Below are positions 34,091 to 46,628 of a stretch of 64,000 nucleotides of DNA, one piece after another (position 1 is the stretch's first letter; each line of letters opens with the position of its first letter). Location of the stretch: contig NC_060065.1 of NCBI RefSeq assembly GCF_020283565.1, positions 52,254,409 through 52,318,408 of the forward strand, read 5' to 3'. Both the position numbers and the translations under genes were made by a program. Under the pieces are notes generated by a model that was not told the origin of the DNA, did not search any database, and saw nothing but the letters and a program-made list of their open reading frames with translations. The stretch comes from Trifolium pratense (taxonomy: Eukaryota > Streptophyta > Magnoliopsida > Fabales > Fabaceae).

Positions 34091-37040
34091 ATTGGTAACA
34101 AATTAGCAAGTGTACTAATTTATCGTTAAGTAATAAAATTTATAAAGTTCGTATCCGCAGGGATTGTTTCAATCTTGACAAAACAATTGTATCGTATTTA
34201 GGACGAAAATAAAAGGGGGGTTTTCTTTGGTTTGAAGTTTAATCATAAACTAGAAATAACTTAGGATTCCAAGTAATAAAAGAAAAGCGATTGATCCTCT
34301 TGGTTCATCTAATTACTACTTCTCTTGGTAATTTCATGTATGATTACAAATTAGTCAATTTAGTTTCATGATTAGATTAAATCTCAAATGATTATGCCCA
34401 ATGTCTTGGTAACACAATCCTCTCTCTTGATCATCGATTCCTAATGTCTTAGTTAATCTATGATCAATTGAGGTTTACAACCTTTAATCTTTTAATCTCA
34501 ATTAACAATCCGAAATGTCTTAAGTGAAAGTTAATTGATCAATCATTCCTAGATCGATCATTCATTCCTATCGTCATAGTAAAACAAATAATTGAAATCA
34601 TTACACAATTGATCAAGTCATGCAAAGCATTAAGCACAAGGAATAATCAAAGAAACTAACTTCGTAATTCATTGATCATATCATATGATAATCACATTGT
34701 TCAAGAAAAATAACAATTAAAATCCCCTAAGGACCAATCATGGAAATTTAGCTACTCATAATAAAATAAAAATAAAACAATGGAAAAGGGAATGGAAAAG
34801 GGAAAATAAAACCAAAGCAGGAGCTTGAATAGTGCCCAACGAGATCACTTTCCATGCTTAAAGATCCATGATGTATTCCTTCATTCCCCCATTGGGTTGG
34901 CTCCTGTTCCCGTCGTCGTCTCCCCTCTTTCTCTCTCTGCGTAGCTTTCGTCCCTTGATGTCTTGTGTTGTTCTTTGATATAAAGCTTTTCTCTTCTCTT
35001 GGTGGATCGGATCCCCTGATGGCATAAGGCCCACGTGCCTTTTAACTTGGCAATCCATTGCTTTGTTTTCTATTAGCACCAACCAATCACACTATCCTGG
35101 GTTGCCTCCCAAGAAGCGCTTCTTTAACGTCATTAGCTTGACGCCTCAACCTTTGTTAGGGTGGCATATATGTCAAAAAGAACACGTCATCCTTCTTTTT
35201 CCGCTTGTTGGTTAAGAATTCCATGAACTTAGCATAGAGAAGCAAATGTTTCCATCTTCCAACAACTAAGCTTTTGGAACAAGCACTCTCCCACCTTGGA
35301 GAAGGTTGAAACTTCTTTTGCAAGAGACTTTTTGCTCTAATCTCCATTTGTTGAGACTCAAATGTCACATAAAGATCTATGCTCTTCACTCTTCTCATGC
35401 CATTATTTTTGTCTTTCAATTTTTCTTCTTCTCCAATAGCATGATGTTTCATCTTCATCTTAACCAACTTCTCGGACTCATTTGCCTTTTCAACAAGATT
35501 ACCACACTCAACTTCAAATCCATCAAATGAACCTTGATTTGACCTCAAAAATTCATCCAAAATCTTTTTGAGTTGAAAGTTGTAATCAATGTTGATCACT
35601 TCACGCTCTTTTTCCTTCAAACAATACTCCTCACAATAGTCATTGTGATGATTCGCTCCACAAAAATCACTTCTCGCCTTCAATCTCGAAATCTTTGCAT
35701 CCAACCTCTCTTGTGCATAAGATAGTAAACATAGTTGATAATAAATGATATTTATTTCTTTGGAATCAACCAATCTATTATCAATCCATTTCATTGCTAC
35801 AAAACTTAGAGAAAATTTTCAGCAGCAAAAAAAAACTAAAGAAGACATAAAGAGAAAATTTATATATACAAGAATAAAATGAAAATAATAGAAAGAAAAA
35901 AAAAATCCTAAGTAAAATAAATTGCCTTGTCAAAATTAATCAACAATCCCCGGCAACGGCGCCAAAAACTTGATAGAAATTTAGCAAGTGTACTAAATAG
36001 TCGTCAAGTAATAAAATTTATAAAGTTCGTATCCGCAGGGATTGTTTCAATCTCGACAAAACAATTAAATTAATTTAGGATTAATAATTAAAATGCAAAG
36101 GGGGGAGTTTAACTTGGTTTGAATTTTTATCATAAACTTAGAAATAACTTGGGATTCAAATTGATGGAAGAAAAACAATTGATCCCTTTGGTTCATCTAA
36201 TTACTACTTCTCTTGGTAATTTCATGTATGATTACGAATTTACTCAATTTAGTTTCACGATTAGATTAAATCAAAAATGATTATGCCCAATGTCTTGGTA
36301 ACATAATCCTCTCCCTTGATCATCGATTCCTAATGTCTTAGGTAATCTATGATCAATTGAGGTGTACAACCTTTAATCTTTTAATCTCAATTAACAATCC
36401 GAAATGTCTTAAGTGAAAGTTAATTGATCAATCATTCCTAGATCGATCATTCATTCCTATCGTCATAGTAAAACAAATAATTGAAATCATCACACAATTG
36501 ATCAAGTCATGTAAAGCATTAAGCACAAAGAATAATTGAAGAAACTAATTTCGTAATTCATTTATCATATCAAATGATAATCACATTGTTCAAGAGAAAT
36601 AATAATCAAAATCCCCTAAGGATCAATCAATAGAATTTAGCTAGACATAACTGTGACAATAAACAACATAGAAAATAAAACAAAACCGGATAACATGATG
36701 ATCCTGCTTGTTGCTACTGCCGTGCGTGATGCTCTTGTTGTTGTTGTTGTACTGTACGTGATGTGCTTCCTTTTGGACGTGATCTCCTGCGCAGCTCCTT
36801 CTCTCTCTCTGCGTAACCCCCTGGCCTGTCTCCAGCTCCTCTTGCTTATAATAACCAAAGAAACCTCCTTGTTTCATGTTGGGCCACACAAGCATAAAGT
36901 CCACGTTTCTTTTCTTTTTAGATAAGCCCATCATATTACAATAGTTAACTCCCTCTTTGCTCATCATATGACACACTAAATAATGAGTAAGTAACTTCAC
37001 AAAATAAAAGCTACACAAAATATATATTAATAGAGAAAAT
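34090..37040 (-). mobile_element. Ty3-type LTR retrotransposon, non-autonomous, minus strand
   Basis: Two related LTR-like blocks, about 34090-35080 (3' LTR) and 35972-37040 (5' LTR), share long stretches (TTTAGCAAGTGTACTAA, AAAGTTCGTATCCGCAGGGA, GATTATGCCCAATGTCTTGG, CAATCATTCCTAGATCGATC). Read on the minus strand, the 5' LTR ends in CTATCA. It is followed by the primer-binding-like TGGCGCCGTTGCCGGGG (35964-35948). Near the other LTR is a GACGTTAAAGAAGCGCTTCT plus TGGGAGGCAACCCA tract, typical of the env/3' end of Athila-like elements. The internal part is only about 0.9 kb, so most genes are gone. LTR limits are approximate and the two LTRs differ in many places, so the insertion is old. 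Confidence 0.7.
35156..35794 (-). CDS. Internal open frame of the Ty3-type element
   Basis: A 212-residue frame between the two LTRs, starting about 150 bases after the primer-binding site. The protein is Lys/Glu-rich with probable coiled-coil stretches (KEKEREVINIDYNFQLKKIL; LVEKANESEKLVKMKMKH). It has no zinc knuckle, protease or polymerase motif. Its position fits a gag-derived or structural protein of a non-autonomous element. Function is not known. Confidence 0.4.
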   Translation of the reverse strand: MKWIDNRLVDSKEINIIYYQLCLLSYAQERLDAKISRLKARSDFCGANHHNDYCEEYCLKEKEREVINIDYNFQLKKILDEFLRSNQGSFDGFEVECGNLVEKANESEKLVKMKMKHHAIGEEEKLKDKNNGMRRVKSIDLYVTFESQQMEIRAKSLLQKKFQPSPRWESACSKSLVVGRWKHLLLYAKFMEFLTNKRKKKDDVFFLTYMPP

Positions 37041-38480
37041 GACATAATTGATTCAATAAACCAAAAATTGTAATTTATTTAAAATGACTCTAAATTAAAC
37101 ATTAAACTAATAAAATGATATTAAAAACTTAATTAAAAATACTCTAAAAATAGTGACGGGTGAAGACTCATCAGGGATCATCTCCACCGCCTACTTACGG
37201 GGACCCATTTAAAGTCATAATTTTTACTTTTTAACTCGGTATATGGACTAGCTCACCAAAATTAGTATCAGAGAATCGAACCTGAGACTTTGGAGTACCA
37301 AATTAATTCTTACTCTCACCGTAATTATAAGTAAATATTCCGTTTTTTAGATTTATTAAACTAGAACTTTCGACCTATGCACGAATGGTCTGATTAGATG
37401 TAATATGTAACAATAAAAAATACGGTAGAAAATTTTTAATATTAAAAGCTATATGAAAAATTGGAGTAACAGTGCGCCAGATACTGGTGGCGAAAACAAA
37501 AAATGTGACAAAAATGCATCATTGGTGTATTTGTCTTGACCAGTTATGAAATTTGGATCTAATGACCCTATTATTATACCATAAAGAAAACAATTACTAA
37601 ATGAAGTGAATAAGAAAAAAAATATAAGAAACAAAGGATGACAACAATGCACCTCTCAAACAATGAATATCAATATTTGTTTCAATTAAATTGTGAGACA
37701 TGATCAAAATTTGCAAGAAAAATAAAGTGTATGACTGGAAATAGTTGAACTTGAGATGATTACGATGAATAAAATGAATAGAAGACAATTAATATATATA
37801 ACTCAAATGCAAATCTATAATACATCTTATTTAAATTAATTTGGAACTGAATATTGCCAGAATCTAATGGAAATTAATTAATGTAAAAAATGGGAGAAAA
37901 ATGAGAGGAAAAAAATTAATTGATTTCTATTTTTAAAAAAAAAATTGTATAAAAAGAAATTGAGTGTGTATTACATAAAAAAAAATTGGAGTTGATTTCT
38001 ATTTAAACAAAATTAAGCATTGATTTCATATTTATTACATATGGTTACCAAATTATATCAAATTTATTGATGTAGCCTTGTGGTAAATGCACCAAATAAT
38101 TCTTAAAGATCACAAGTTCGATTCTTGTTGAGTTGTTTTAACATTTATTTGAATTAAACTTAAGGTTAAAATGAGAGGGAAAATGAGCGGAAAAAGAATT
38201 AGATTTAGGGTTAGCGTATCGGAATAAGCTTAATACAAGAGATAACTATTAAATATGAAAAATGAATATTTACTTGTAATTAAAGTCTGAGAAAGTACTC
38301 AGTGTTAAACATTGTAAGGAGATATTGTTGTTTAAGATTAGTCTTTATAATTATGTGTCGATGATATCTCATTTCCGCGGAATAAAAGTCAAAGGGAGTA
38401 TTGACAAGTCTCATGGTAGTACTTATCTTAAGTCGGGCGTTGATATCTGTGCCCCATTCTCCCCAACATCTCATTTTCTT
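37041..38480. other. Intergenic upstream of the LOB-domain gene
   Basis: AT-rich, with no gene recognised. Minus frames at 37449-37652, 37597-37788 and 38280-38474 lack family features. A SINE-like tract at 38070-38150 (TGTGGTAAATGCACCAAAT...CACAAGTTCGATTCTTG) has a B-box-like element. Confidence 0.4.
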
Positions 38481-38482
38481 TT

Positions 38483-38491
38483 TCTATAAAT
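38483..38491 (+). promoter_or_regulatory. TATA box of the LOB-domain gene
   Basis: TCTATAAAT, about 155 bases before the start codon, followed by a CT-rich and then CA/AC-rich leader (38510-38640) typical of plant 5' UTRs. Confidence 0.5.
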
Positions 38492-38641
38492 TAGAGCCCT
38501 CTTCTCTTGGCTTCTAAACCCAACCTCCACACTCTCTAAACCCACTCTTAAACCCCTGTTTTGTACCCCCCCTAAAAACACACAAACAACAACTAGCTAT
38601 ATACCAAACACAAAACAACAAAATACAATTTTAAGAAAAAA

Positions 38642-41458
38642 ATGGAGAATGTTACAAACAAAATTACAAACACGTCAATTTCCTCTCCTCTATTTTTTAA
38701 CTCTTCAACTTCTTCACAACCAACTTTGGTTCCTCAAGTTGTCATGAGTCCTTGTGCTGCTTGCAAAATTTTGAGAAGAAGATGTGCTGAAAAATGTATG
38801 TTGGCACCTTATTTTCCTCCCACTCAACCTTCCAAATTTACCACTGCTCATCGTGTATTTGGTGCTAGCAACATCATTAAGATCTTACAGGTAAGGACCA
38901 CACTACCTAAAGTAGCTACTAATATAGTTATAGCCCTACAAAATCTTAGTTAATCAACATTGCATGATTATTAATTTTCAACAGCATATTTACTTAGCAC
39001 ATATTTGGAACCACGGTAAATTAACGAAATTACTACATTTAACCTTGTGATTTTGTTAAAGTTTTAAGTAGAGTCAGGATCCGTATTTTTTTATCAAAAT
39101 CATCGTATCTTATTCTATCAAACTTATAACTGATATTTACAAAATTCCACATAAATAGATTTGAATTTCCTACCATCGCGATTTTCTCTCTTCATGCATT
39201 TAGAACATCGATTACTTATTAGAGAATGTAAATATATTTTTTTTAATTAAAAAAACCAAACTTAAATGTTGATAGTTTGGTTTTGTTTGAACGATTACAA
39301 ATGTACTGAATACGTGAATGCATGCGAAAAATTTCATTCCTAAAATTAAAAGCCCCATCAACAAATCAACTTCTTCCTAAAATAAAATTACATTAAAAAA
39401 AATTGTGCATTAAAAAAAAACTGCATAAAAACAAAAAATAAAATCTTCCTAAAATACAATTCCAGTATTTCATAAAAAAAAAAAACTCCTTCCTGAATCC
39501 TTCAAAAAAAAAAAAAAAAACTCCATCCTGAAATACAATTTCAAGAAACAGATCATACCAAAAAATTCATAAAACAAAACTCTCCTTTCAGGACGTTGTT
39601 GTTTTGCAATAATGATGCTCTAAGAATCTTATTCCACTTAAACATACTAACTATTCAGTATTCACCTGTTTTGATTTTTACAATTTTTCAAGACAATATG
39701 CACATTTTTGGCCACATGCAACATAGTCTATTTTTGGCCACATGCAACATAGTCTATTTTAACGGCATCATGCATATTGCATGTAAAATATTACTCCCTC
39801 CGTGTCAAAACTTTTGTTTTTTTGGAGTTTTGCACGGAGATTAAGAAAAATAAGTAAAATTATTTTTACCCTTACTTTATTAATTAATATTTACTTTAGT
39901 AAAGGTGCAAATGTTAAAGTATCACTAAATGTGCATTGGTTTCTTAAAAGGACTAAAGTTTTAGGACAAAACTAAAAAAGTAAAAAGACTAAAGATTTGG
40001 GACGGAGGGAGTACTACCTAAAGATCTGCATCATACTCTATATAATGACATGTGGCTTTTCATTTTTGTGATAACAAACAAAGGATAAGAAGTTCACCAT
40101 TTCTGTGTAGTAGATCATTATTGACCATTTTATAAATTTCTATATATGGTATATATTATTGGGAACAAATAGATGATAAGATCGGTCTCCAAATACCTAA
40201 TTTTGTATTATACCCTTAATTAAAATTTGAATGATACATTTCAACTTTGACAGAGACATAAATTGTACAAAGCAAAGTTTTAATTTTTAGTTAATTGAAT
40301 AACAAAAACATTTGATATTCAATAAATCTAAAATATAAGATTTTGTTTATAATTAAGACAAATGAAATATTAGTGAAAAAAATAATTAATAAATACTACA
40401 TTGGTATTCTAATAGGACAAATAATTTTTCGAGATAAATTTTTTATAGGAGAAATACTTATAATGAGACGGAATGAGTAATATTTAAGATTACTTATTTT
40501 ACATTCTAATCATTTTAAAGCGATCAAATCTAAAAGATATATTTTTAACCTAATTTATTGTACACATATAAACCATAATGGTTTTAGAGTTTCTTAATCA
40601 GAAGTTCTCTTCTTTCTTTTCTTTTTTTTTCTTTTTTATTTTTTTGAATCAACCCCATTTTTCTAGCAGAAGAAATATAGTCCCATTTTTGGAGACAAAA
40701 AGCCTCCAATTTATGAATTTTCATCAACCTAAATTTAACATATACCTTGTGGTGGGCCCCCTACATTAATTCCAACAAGAAATTCATTTAATATTTCAAG
40801 ACATTATAGTTGACAATTACACATTTAATTTGTCAAAAATATTTTCTGAAAAATTCAATTTCATAATTAAGTAATATTCCTTGACAAAGACTTCGCAAAT
40901 TTTTTAATCGAACTTCAGACTACCAGAACTCATTAGTTTTTTGACATTAAATGTATAGCACAACCAATTAAAACAAGCATTTAAGCATTCATTTTGTTTC
41001 TTTTGAAAACTCAGTATCTAGCTAAGGGTCGACTAATCCGAGAGGACCAATAACATTTAAGCATTCATTGATGAAATTATTCTCCATTTTTTCAGGAACT
41101 TCCAGAGTCTGAAAGAGCTGATGCAGTTAACAGCATGGTTTATGAAGCCAGTGCAAGAATTAGAGACCCTGTATATGGATGTGCAGGTACAATTTGTCAC
41201 CTCCAAAAGCAAGTCAATGAGCTTCAAGCACAATTAGCTAAGTCACAAGCTGAACTTATTAACATGCAATTGCAACAATCCAATCTACTATCTCTTATTT
41301 ACATGGAAATGAATGAAACTCCAAATGAATCATCACCACAAGAATCAGTTGACAATTTCATTTCTAGTCCTAACTACAGCAGTGATTATCAAAATAATCT
41401 CAACTTCTTTGAGGAGAACACTAACCCAAATTTATTGTGGGAGCCTCTTTGGACATGA
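38642..41458 (+). CDS. LOB-domain (LBD) transcription factor, class I, LBD1/LBD11-like
   Basis: Plant-specific nuclear DNA-binding regulators of organ boundaries, vascular and root development. Exons 38642-38890 and 41096-41458 join in phase 0 at the canonical LBD position (after ILQ, before ELPES), giving 203 residues. The C block CAACKILRRRCAEKC spans residues 38-52, with the CX2CX6CX3C zinc-binding cysteines intact. The GAS block runs from HRVFGASN through ELPESERADAVNSMVYEA and RIRDPVYGCAG. Next comes the leucine-zipper-like coil (LQKQVNELQAQLAKSQAEL), which makes this class I. The N-terminal Ser/Thr/Asn-rich 34 residues and the acidic C-terminus ending LLWEPLWT are variable in the family. 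The 2.2-kb intron carries a Stowaway MITE. The LBD1/LBD11 subgroup call rests on block wording recalled from relatives. Confidence 0.93.
39791..40014. mobile_element. Stowaway MITE in the LBD intron
   Basis: Terminal repeats CTCCCTCCGTGTCAAAAC (left) and GGGACGGAGGGAG (right), flanked by TA on both sides. It is about 220 bases long and AT-rich inside, with no coding capacity. The CTCCCTCCGT end is the hallmark of this family. Confidence 0.8.
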
Positions 41459-43375
41459 AGAATAAGAACTATATGGATTTAATTTAGATCATATATTATA
41501 TGGCATTTCAGAAGTCTTCAGATAACATTCTCCTAAGTAGAATAATTTTGTAGAGTTGTCCATGATGTGTCAACTCAGTAGTAAAAATTTGACATTGTAA
41601 TTTCACGGAACCGAGTTCAAATTCACTTAGAGATATTTGTAAAATAGTCATCATTCATCAATATCGTTTTTGTTAATAACAATTTTTCCCTTCCCCAGTT
41701 TTTATAAAATAAAATTATACTCTTTCCATCTCAAAATGAGTGATGTACGTCATTTTACACATATTAAGAAAAATGTATAAATATGAAGGAAAAAAAATAC
41801 TAATATAATCTCGATAAATATTCATGTATATAATTACCATAAATACGAGGCGGAAAATGTTAAATTATGAGTAATGTATGTAGTATTAATCAGACGGACA
41901 TTATGGAGAAAATGATGTTTATTGGAATCTATAGTACACTGCACAATCTATACAAGGTAAATGAGATAAAAACCATCCTTTAAAATGTTGAATGTTTGAC
42001 ATCATATGTAATATTTGCTATATTCAAGATTAAAAGGGAAAATATTGTATTTGTGTTTTTGTGTACATTGATATTTTGGATCATAAACATCTTTTTGGTC
42101 ACCTAATATAATCATTAAAAATATTGTTCTCACATGAGTGTGCCCAATTTCCTCTTCAAAGGTTTGCTTTTGACTTTGTGGCTTTGGATCCGTTATAGTT
42201 CAACCAGAACTCAAATTTTCATTCCAAAATATATAGCATGTCAATATAAAAGACAAATCTAGGCAACATCAAGATGGAAGATTGAACAATATAACCAAGT
42301 ATGCCTAACAAGACTTCCCAATATATATAATGTACAAGTAAGATAATATTGATGAAAGTATGGCTAACATAAAAATTATAAATGAAAGTTAATTCTATAT
42401 TGTAGAAGTAAGATATTGTATCATGGGTTTTTCTATCATATGCACATGATATGCACATGTTCAATAACTCACATTATTGCATCAAAAAAAAAATAACATT
42501 ATAATGTACAAGTCATTTTGAAAGAAAAATATTGTCTTAAATTATAAGTCTTTTTATAATTTCAACGAAATATTAATACTTTTCGATACATATAAAATGG
42601 ACGAAATGACAAAATGTTAAAACTCAACACACAAAATAGACAGATCGGGGTTCCATCCCCTATCACAATATTCGGTCAAACAATTTCGACTTTTTTTTAG
42701 TTGAGCTAGAATTTCTAATTTGTGTGTAAAATTAACAAAATGACTTTTAATTTAAGACGGAAGTAGTATATTGATGCATTTACCACCATTAATTAAATAC
42801 TCTAGTTGATGCTGATTGAGTTCACCAAGTCCATCACTACTCTTTCGAAAAGAGAATGAAGTTTAGGGAGTTAATCAGTTAATGAATATAGAAGAGATTA
42901 TTTTTATGAGTGTGATAAATAGAAGAGAAAAAATACAATTAACTCAAAATAAATAATTAGAAGATTATCTCATTTTTCAATCACATCATAAGAACCAACA
43001 TATATATAGCGTTAAACAAATGATAGATATTGGTATCTTAACCATTTGGTCCTAAGTTCAATTCTTGATCGGTACGTATAGAAAAACAATTTGTTGATAG
43101 AGGACAATCCCTTGAATAAATTTCAATTACTTTGAGAAAATTAGTCTCATTATGCGCGAAAAATATATTTGGTTTTTAAAAAGGCAATAAAAAAGAAAAT
43201 GTTACAATTAAGTAGAAGCCATATAGGCTGTCAAAAAAAAAAAGTAGAAGCCATATAAAGTAAGACATCAATGTTGCAATATTAGTAGAAGTTTTCAATC
43301 ATTAGACTTTGTCTGTCCTTGATCCAATGTTTCTCTCCATAAGAACACAAGATCCTTAAATTTCTACATGTCTCA
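41459..43375. other. Intergenic between LBD and the first vicilin-like gene
   Basis: No gene recognised. Possible tRNA-derived SINE words lie at 43040-43080 (GGTATCTTAACCATTTGGTC...AGTTCAATTCTTGATCGG). A diverged Stowaway-like tract starts at 41715 (CTCTTTCCATCTCAAAATG). Frame 42219-42464 (-) has no recognisable features. Confidence 0.4.
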
Positions 43376-43413
43376 CACGTGTCTCTTACATAATTTTCTA
43401 TATATATATATAC
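43376..43413 (+). promoter_or_regulatory. ABRE/G-box and TATA box of vicilin-like gene A
   Basis: CACACGTGTC contains the G-box CACGTG (43376-43381), the core of abscisic-acid response elements common in seed genes. A TATATATATATAC box follows at 43401-43413, about 65 bases before the start codon. The same arrangement is kept in the second gene, which supports function. Confidence 0.6.
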
Positions 43414-43476
43414 ACTCTCCTTGTGCTTTCTTGTAACTCAAGCTACCTTCAAATTGTAATAAAATAGGAAAAAACT

Positions 43477-46400
43477 ATGGGAAACAGATCCACCGTTTTG
43501 ATCATGCTTCTTATTCTTTGTCATGGTGTATCCATGACAATGGGAATATGTGATGTAGAAGATCAAGTAGATAATTCTTCAAAGTCAGACAAATTGTTCT
43601 TGTTGGAAAATTCGAAGAGTATGGTGAAGACTGATGCAGGAGAAATGAGAGTTTTGGAGGGTTATGGTGGTAGAATTTCTGACAGACGTTTGCACATTGG
43701 TTTCATTGATATGGAACCAAACTCACTTTTTGTTCCTCAATATCTTGATTCCACTCTCATCTTATTTGTCCTTTCAGGTATCATATCATTAGTCCTTTTA
43801 GATTTTCCAATGTAAATCACATTGTGCTAAAAAAATTGGTTGCTATATTACAAATATAGAGTTCAGACTCTAGCTACTAACCGTTTCCGATGATTTTTAA
43901 ACAAAAGTAAATCGTGGAAGGCATACTTTGATTATGATAGCTTGATTTGTTTATAGTTTAAGAGTAGGCTTCACATCGTATGTATCCAACCCTAATTACA
44001 TCGTACACATTTAGTGACAGGCCACGTTCGTGGTAGTTATTATGCTGTACCTCAAATGTTAGTGCCTAAAAGGTAAAGACCGACAAGAAATTTGTCGATG
44101 CTATTTTTGTCGGCCCATTAACTTTTTATGCCTTCTTTAACGGTCGGATATGTATTGGCGACCTTCTTTACCCAGTGTCAACTAATTTCTTGTCAATTCT
44201 TTTCGAATGTCACTCAATATTGTGTGATTTGTGTCGACTATGTCAATTGTCCTTTGTAGGCCGGCTAAATGTTGAAACCTTTTTCTTCAATTATCTAACA
44301 TGGTGGAACAATCATGTATATGGACTTTAAATTTTGCCATTAACATTAACATAGCATACCAACATCCACTCTATCAAAGCGCGATACTCTCTGCATCCTT
44401 GTTCCAACACTAATATCCGCTCCCGCTCCCCCACCAAGAAGAACCAGACTCAGATATCTTTGTTGGGCCGCTAGGGAGAACCCGAGATCAAATGTGAAAC
44501 TTCAAGATGTAACTCCTAGCTAGCTATAATTGTATGTTGGAAATTTGAGGATTTTTAGGAGTTAATTTGAAAATGGATTTCAGGAGAAGCAAAGGTGGGA
44601 TTCTCGTATGAAAATAAATTGGCGGAGAGGAAATTGAAGAAGGGAGATGTGTATCAAATTCCAGCTGGTTCTGCATTCTATTTGTCTAATACTAAGGATT
44701 CTAAAAAGCTTCATATTATTTGCAGCATTGACCCCTCTGAGAGTTTAGGACTGGGCATTTTCCAGGTATATATATGCATTTGTATAATCAATCAATACAT
44801 TTACATATAGTTTTGTTAATCTTGCTAATTAATTCATTAATATGGTTGATTTATATGTTTGCAGTCTTTCTATATTGGAGGAGGATCCAATCCAGTGTCA
44901 GTACTTTCCGGATTCCAGCCTGAAGTCCTTGAATCCGCTTTTAATGTAAGACAACTAATCGAGTAATAACTTCGTTAGTATCACTTTAATTAATAATAAT
45001 TTTCCATTTCTCAATTTGTTTTTTTACAAAGCTAGCCTCTAACATATCAATCAAGGTGTGTGTTTGTGCTGACATATGTCGGTATCTGACACCAACACAA
45101 TATTTATGTATTTGGTGACACTCGATCACTTCTATGTTGTCAATTTATTATTGGTGTCTACGTGTTAACGTCAGTGTGGTATTGGCGTTTCATGGCTGGC
45201 AAATTAATTAATGTGTTCAATGGTTAACTCGATCACAGGTATCGGAATCAGAGTTGAAGAAACTTTTCACTCAACAACATGAGGGTCCAATTGTGCACGT
45301 AGGCCATTCACATTCCAAAGCCTCAAGCTTATGGACCAAATTCCTTCAACTAAAAGAGGATGAAAAACTGCACCACATGAAGAAAATGATGCAAGATCAA
45401 GAAGATGAAGTTGATATTGAAGAAGTAGAGAAAAAAGCAAGTTGGTCTTGGAGGAAGCTATTGGAATCTGTATTTGGTGATGAGATAGAAAACAAGAAAA
45501 GAGACAATGTTGCCCATAAATTACCTCATTCTTGCAATCTCTATGACAGAAAACCAGATTTCAAAAATAGTTATGGTTGGAGCGTTGCTCTAGACGGTTC
45601 CGAGTATTCTCCTCTCAAAAGTTCCGGCATTGGCATTTATCACGTCAATCTCAAACCGGTATGCAAGCCAAGTATTGTTCAATAGTTATTCGCAATGAAC
45701 TAGGTTGTGTGCAGTCACAGTCCATTACTGCACACAGCCAATTACGGAATTGGAGCGTGTGCAGTCAGCCAGTCACACTACATGCAGTCAGGACATCTGG
45801 ATCGTCCGATCAATATCGGAAAGTCCATATTTTAACTGTTTTTAAATATAAAATTCAAGCTAAAAATCTGGACCGTCTGATCTTAATCAAACGGTCCAGA
45901 TATGACCGACTGCAGTGCAATCACCTCTCTCCAATTGCACAAAATCTAGATCCAACCAATTACATCTTGATCGATCAATCAAGATCATATAGTTCAAATT
46001 TCAAACACGATATTTTAATTTTCAAGGTCTTGATTGGACTATCTAGATGTGGTTGACTGTGCGGTCACACTCATACTGTAAACAATTCAAATTTTATTAT
46101 TCATAGTACTCTTTTAAATAAACGTCCATGACCGCATATTCGATAATGAAATAACATTATTTTTTATCGCAGGGATCGATGATGACACCACATGTAAATC
46201 CAAGGGCAACCGAATATGGCATAGTAGTAAAAGGTTCAGGTAGAATTCAAATAATATTTCCAAATGGAACCAATGCAATGGACACAAGTATAAAAGAAGG
46301 AGATGTTTTCTTTGTACCAAGATACTTTGCATTCAGTCAAATAGCATCAAGTAGTGAACAACTAGATTTCTTTGGATTCACAACTTCTTCAAAGAAGAAC

Positions 46401-46628
46401 AAGCCACAGTTTTTGGTAGGTTCTACATCACTTATGAAGACATTGATGGGACCTGAACTTGCAGCTGCTTTTGGTGTGAGTGAAGATACAATCAAAAACA
46501 TCCTTAATGCACAACATGAGGGTGTTATAATTCCTACACAAAGGGATACACTTGTGGAAACGAATTGTAAAAAGAATGAGTTGAATTTTTTGGAGATGGT
46601 TCCTAAGATAGAAACAATCATGACATGA
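43477..46628 (+). CDS. Vicilin-like seed storage protein (bicupin), gene A
   Basis: Secretory-pathway 7S-globulin-type protein that in seeds accumulates in protein storage vacuoles as a nitrogen reserve. Five exons: 43477-43777, 44584-44765, 44865-44945, 45239-45658 and 46173-46628, in consistent phases, encode 479 residues. A signal peptide covers about residues 1-24 (hydrophobic LIMLLILCHG). Cupin 1 runs about 60-185 (RRLHIGFIDMEPNSLFVPQY; KKGDVYQIPAGSAFYLSN). A charged, Asp/Glu/Lys/Met-rich linker is at about 230-275. Cupin 2 runs about 290-450 (MMTPHVNPRATEYGIVVKGS; IKEGDVFFVPRYFAFSQIA). MTPH keeps a metal-site-like His, but other canonical cupin metal ligands are not evident, as in storage proteins. 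It is a tandem duplicate of gene B about 2 kb downstream. It resembles Arabidopsis At2g28490-type proteins rather than major pea vicilin. No lesion seen. Confidence 0.9.
45050..45215. mobile_element. GTGTCGGACAC-type MITE remnant in intron 3 of gene A
   Basis: GACATATGTCGGTATCTGAC, CTATGTTGTCAATTTATTAT and GGTGTCTACGTGTTAACGTC before CATGGCTGGCAAATTAATTA match the order of words in the element at 5.82 kb and a shorter remnant at 49.98-50.06 kb in gene B. The last two sit at the same intron position, so the insertion predates the gene duplication. Confidence 0.45.
45745..45950. mobile_element. MITE insertion specific to gene A intron 4
   Basis: Carries GGACATCTGGATCGTCCGAT and GGACCGTCTGATCTTAATCA plus AACGGTCC, with GTGCAGTCA / TGCAGTGCAA near the ends, of the GATCAGACGGTCC family seen at 1.8 kb. 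The flanking intron sequence (CATCTTGATCGA...CTTGATTGGACTATCTAGAT) is continuous in gene B at 50.59-50.68 kb without this extra 200 bases. Confidence 0.5.

Noticed and set aside
45577..46056. 159-residue plus-strand frame after vicilin-like exon 4
   Set aside because: It overlaps exon 4 in another frame and then reads through the intron's MITE sequence.
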